A stretch of 21,264 bases of DNA from IMG/VR virus record IMGVR_UViG_3300034104_001894, positions 1-21,264 of that record. One strand, written 5' to 3'. The notes beneath the pieces are model-generated. The model did no database searches and was not told the origin of the DNA. It saw nothing but the letters and a program-made list of their open reading frames with translations. The position numbers and the translations under genes are program-made. Shown here one piece after another: positions 20,313 through 21,264 of the stretch (position 1 is its first letter; the number at the start of each line of letters is the position of its first letter). This DNA is from a virus.

Positions 20313-20996
20313 ATGGGATTAAGTACAACTGACTTAGGAACTGGTGGCAGTGGGCTACCTAAAACAATTTCTCCAGGAAATCATGTGTTAAAGATTAACT
20401 ATGTGGAGCTAGAAGATTTTAAATTCATTGATAATGCAAAACATTTGCTTTTGCATGTGGAAACACAACCTATTGATGGTTTTGAAGGCTTCATGCTTGA
20501 CAAGGATGATGAAAGCAAAGGTAGATATGCTGGTCAAATTGGTAAAGTTAAAGCTAGCCAGTATGCATATGCAGATGGTGAAACTAAAACAGGTATCAAG
20601 ATTCAGAGAGATAGATCTATCTTGATTTTTCTACAAAGCTTGTGTAAAACTGCAGGAATTAATGAGTGGTTTACTGAACAAGATGGTAAGCATGACACTA
20701 TTGAAGACTTTGTAGAAGCATTTAATGCTACTGCACCTATCAAAGATAAGTTTCTTGAGTTCTGTATTGCTGGTAGAGAGTATGAAGGTAAGACAGGTTA
20801 TACAAACTATGATATGTGGTTGCCAAAAGCAGAAAATAAAAAGTATGCTTATGGTGAGGTAGAGGAAGGAAAAGTTATTACTTTTGATGAATCCAAACAT
20901 TTGAAAAAATTAGAAACAAAAGAAGTAAAAAGCTTTGGAGAGGATGATGACTTCACACCTCCAACTAAAACATCTTCTGACTTCAGCCTAGACTAA
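20313..20996 (+). CDS. ssb: Single-stranded DNA-binding protein candidate, 227 aa
   Basis: The N-terminal 130 residues contain beta strands (SPGNHVLKINYVELEDF, HLLLHVETQPI) compatible with an OB fold. The protein ends in an acidic, flexible tail with a hydrophobic tip (GEDDDFTPPTKTSSDFSLD), the classic interaction tail of SSB proteins. It follows the RecA-like NTPase, the usual partner. Sequence similarity to bacterial SSB is weak, so the call rests on tail, fold pattern and context. A terminator follows. Confidence 0.75.
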   Translation: MGLSTTDLGTGGSGLPKTISPGNHVLKINYVELEDFKFIDNAKHLLLHVETQPIDGFEGFMLDKDDESKGRYAGQIGKVKASQYAYADGETKTGIKIQRDRSILIFLQSLCKTAGINEWFTEQDGKHDTIEDFVEAFNATAPIKDKFLEFCIAGREYEGKTGYTNYDMWLPKAENKKYAYGEVEEGKVITFDESKHLKKLETKEVKSFGEDDDFTPPTKTSSDFSLD

Positions 20997-21004
20997 TAAG
21001 TTAT

Positions 21005-21038
21005 AGGGGGAGTTAGAAATGACTTCCCCTTAATTTTT
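21005..21038 (+). terminator. Terminator-like hairpin after ssb
   Basis: AGGGGGAGT at 21005-21013 pairs with ACTTCCCCT at 21022-21030, including one G-U pair, through an 8-nt loop, followed by TAATTTTTAA. It separates the recombination genes from the primase gene. Confidence 0.7.
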
Positions 21039-21050
21039 AAACTAGGTAGT

Positions 21051-21264
21051 ATGATTTCAACAAAGAATTTAATTACTGATTTAGAACAGGTTCCAAGGGA
21101 GTGGGTCTTTGAACACTATCTCAATCTAAAAGAAAAGCTTACTGGTCAAGATGTAAAAATGTTATCAGCATTTAATGCCAGAGATAAAGTTCCATCCATG
21201 TTTGTTTATTTTGATGTAGCTTCTAACTTTTATAAGTTTAAGGATTTTTCATCAGGTTATCAGG
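21051..21264 (+). CDS. DnaG-like primase, N-terminal part (cut by window end)
   Basis: The 71 visible residues include the pattern KLTGQDVKMLSAFNARDKVPSMFVYFD, then NFYKFKDFSSGYQ. This resembles the start of phage DnaG-type primases, where a short zinc-ribbon-like region has R.D..PS...Y and KDF..G steps before the TOPRIM domain. The catalytic domain lies beyond the window. Position after the helicase and SSB genes agrees with a primase. The call is by pattern, so moderate. Confidence 0.6.
   Translation, partial: MISTKNLITDLEQVPREWVFEHYLNLKEKLTGQDVKMLSAFNARDKVPSMFVYFDVASNFYKFKDFSSGYQ

Noticed and set aside
1-21264. Stop-codon reassignment (TAG or TGA read as an amino acid), known in some crAss-like phages.
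   Set aside because: Genes end cleanly at all three stops and downstream genes begin at once; no gene is improved by reading through.
1-21264. CRISPR arrays or insertion sequences.
   Set aside because: No regularly spaced repeats, transposase genes or target-site duplications were seen; the only mobile element is the group I intron.

Overview
The window looks like part of a tailed-phage genome that infects Bacteroidetes, most plausibly a crAss-like phage (Crassvirales). The reasons are low GC, dense overlapping genes nearly all on the + strand, almost no Shine-Dalgarno sequences, AT-rich leaders, Bacteroidetes-style signal peptides, and a replication set known from that group: SF2 helicase, family-1 uracil-DNA glycosylase, DnaB-like helicase, a RecA-like AAA_24 NTPase, an SSB-like protein and a DnaG-like primase. 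The lineage is inferred from gene content; no database was searched. TAA, TAG and TGA all end genes, so there is no sign of stop-codon recoding here.

Layout. Positions 1-1156 hold no gene but many long inverted repeats, one with a 24-bp arm, and several mutually exclusive or pseudoknotted pairings. I read this as one or more large structured RNAs. Positions 1157-7081 carry small early-type genes: a lipoprotein, membrane and secreted proteins, a coiled-coil protein, an HNH-like zinc protein and many unknowns. Within this block sit a structured RNA of about 92 nt, a tRNA-like gene with a 44-nt anticodon loop, and four terminator-like hairpins. Positions 7116-10054 carry a ParB-like protein and an SF2 helicase. 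The helicase gene is split inside motif VI by a 1,096-nt group I intron that encodes a GIY-YIG homing endonuclease.

Positions 10059-16378 carry a ClpS-like adaptor, a helix-turn-helix plus ribbon-helix-helix protein, a cell-envelope cluster with a predicted outer-membrane beta-barrel, a paralogue of the first coiled-coil protein, the second copy of the 92-nt RNA, more small genes, and one lone minus-strand gene. Positions 16411 to the end are the replication and repair module.

How it works together. The left part looks like an early host-takeover region: envelope changes, proteolysis adaptor, transcription factors and RNAs. The right part supplies DNA replication. The most unusual elements are RNA: the structured leader region, the duplicated RNA module whose outer helix differs between copies yet stays paired, the odd tRNA-like gene beside one copy, and the intron whose ribozyme core overlaps the end of its own endonuclease gene.
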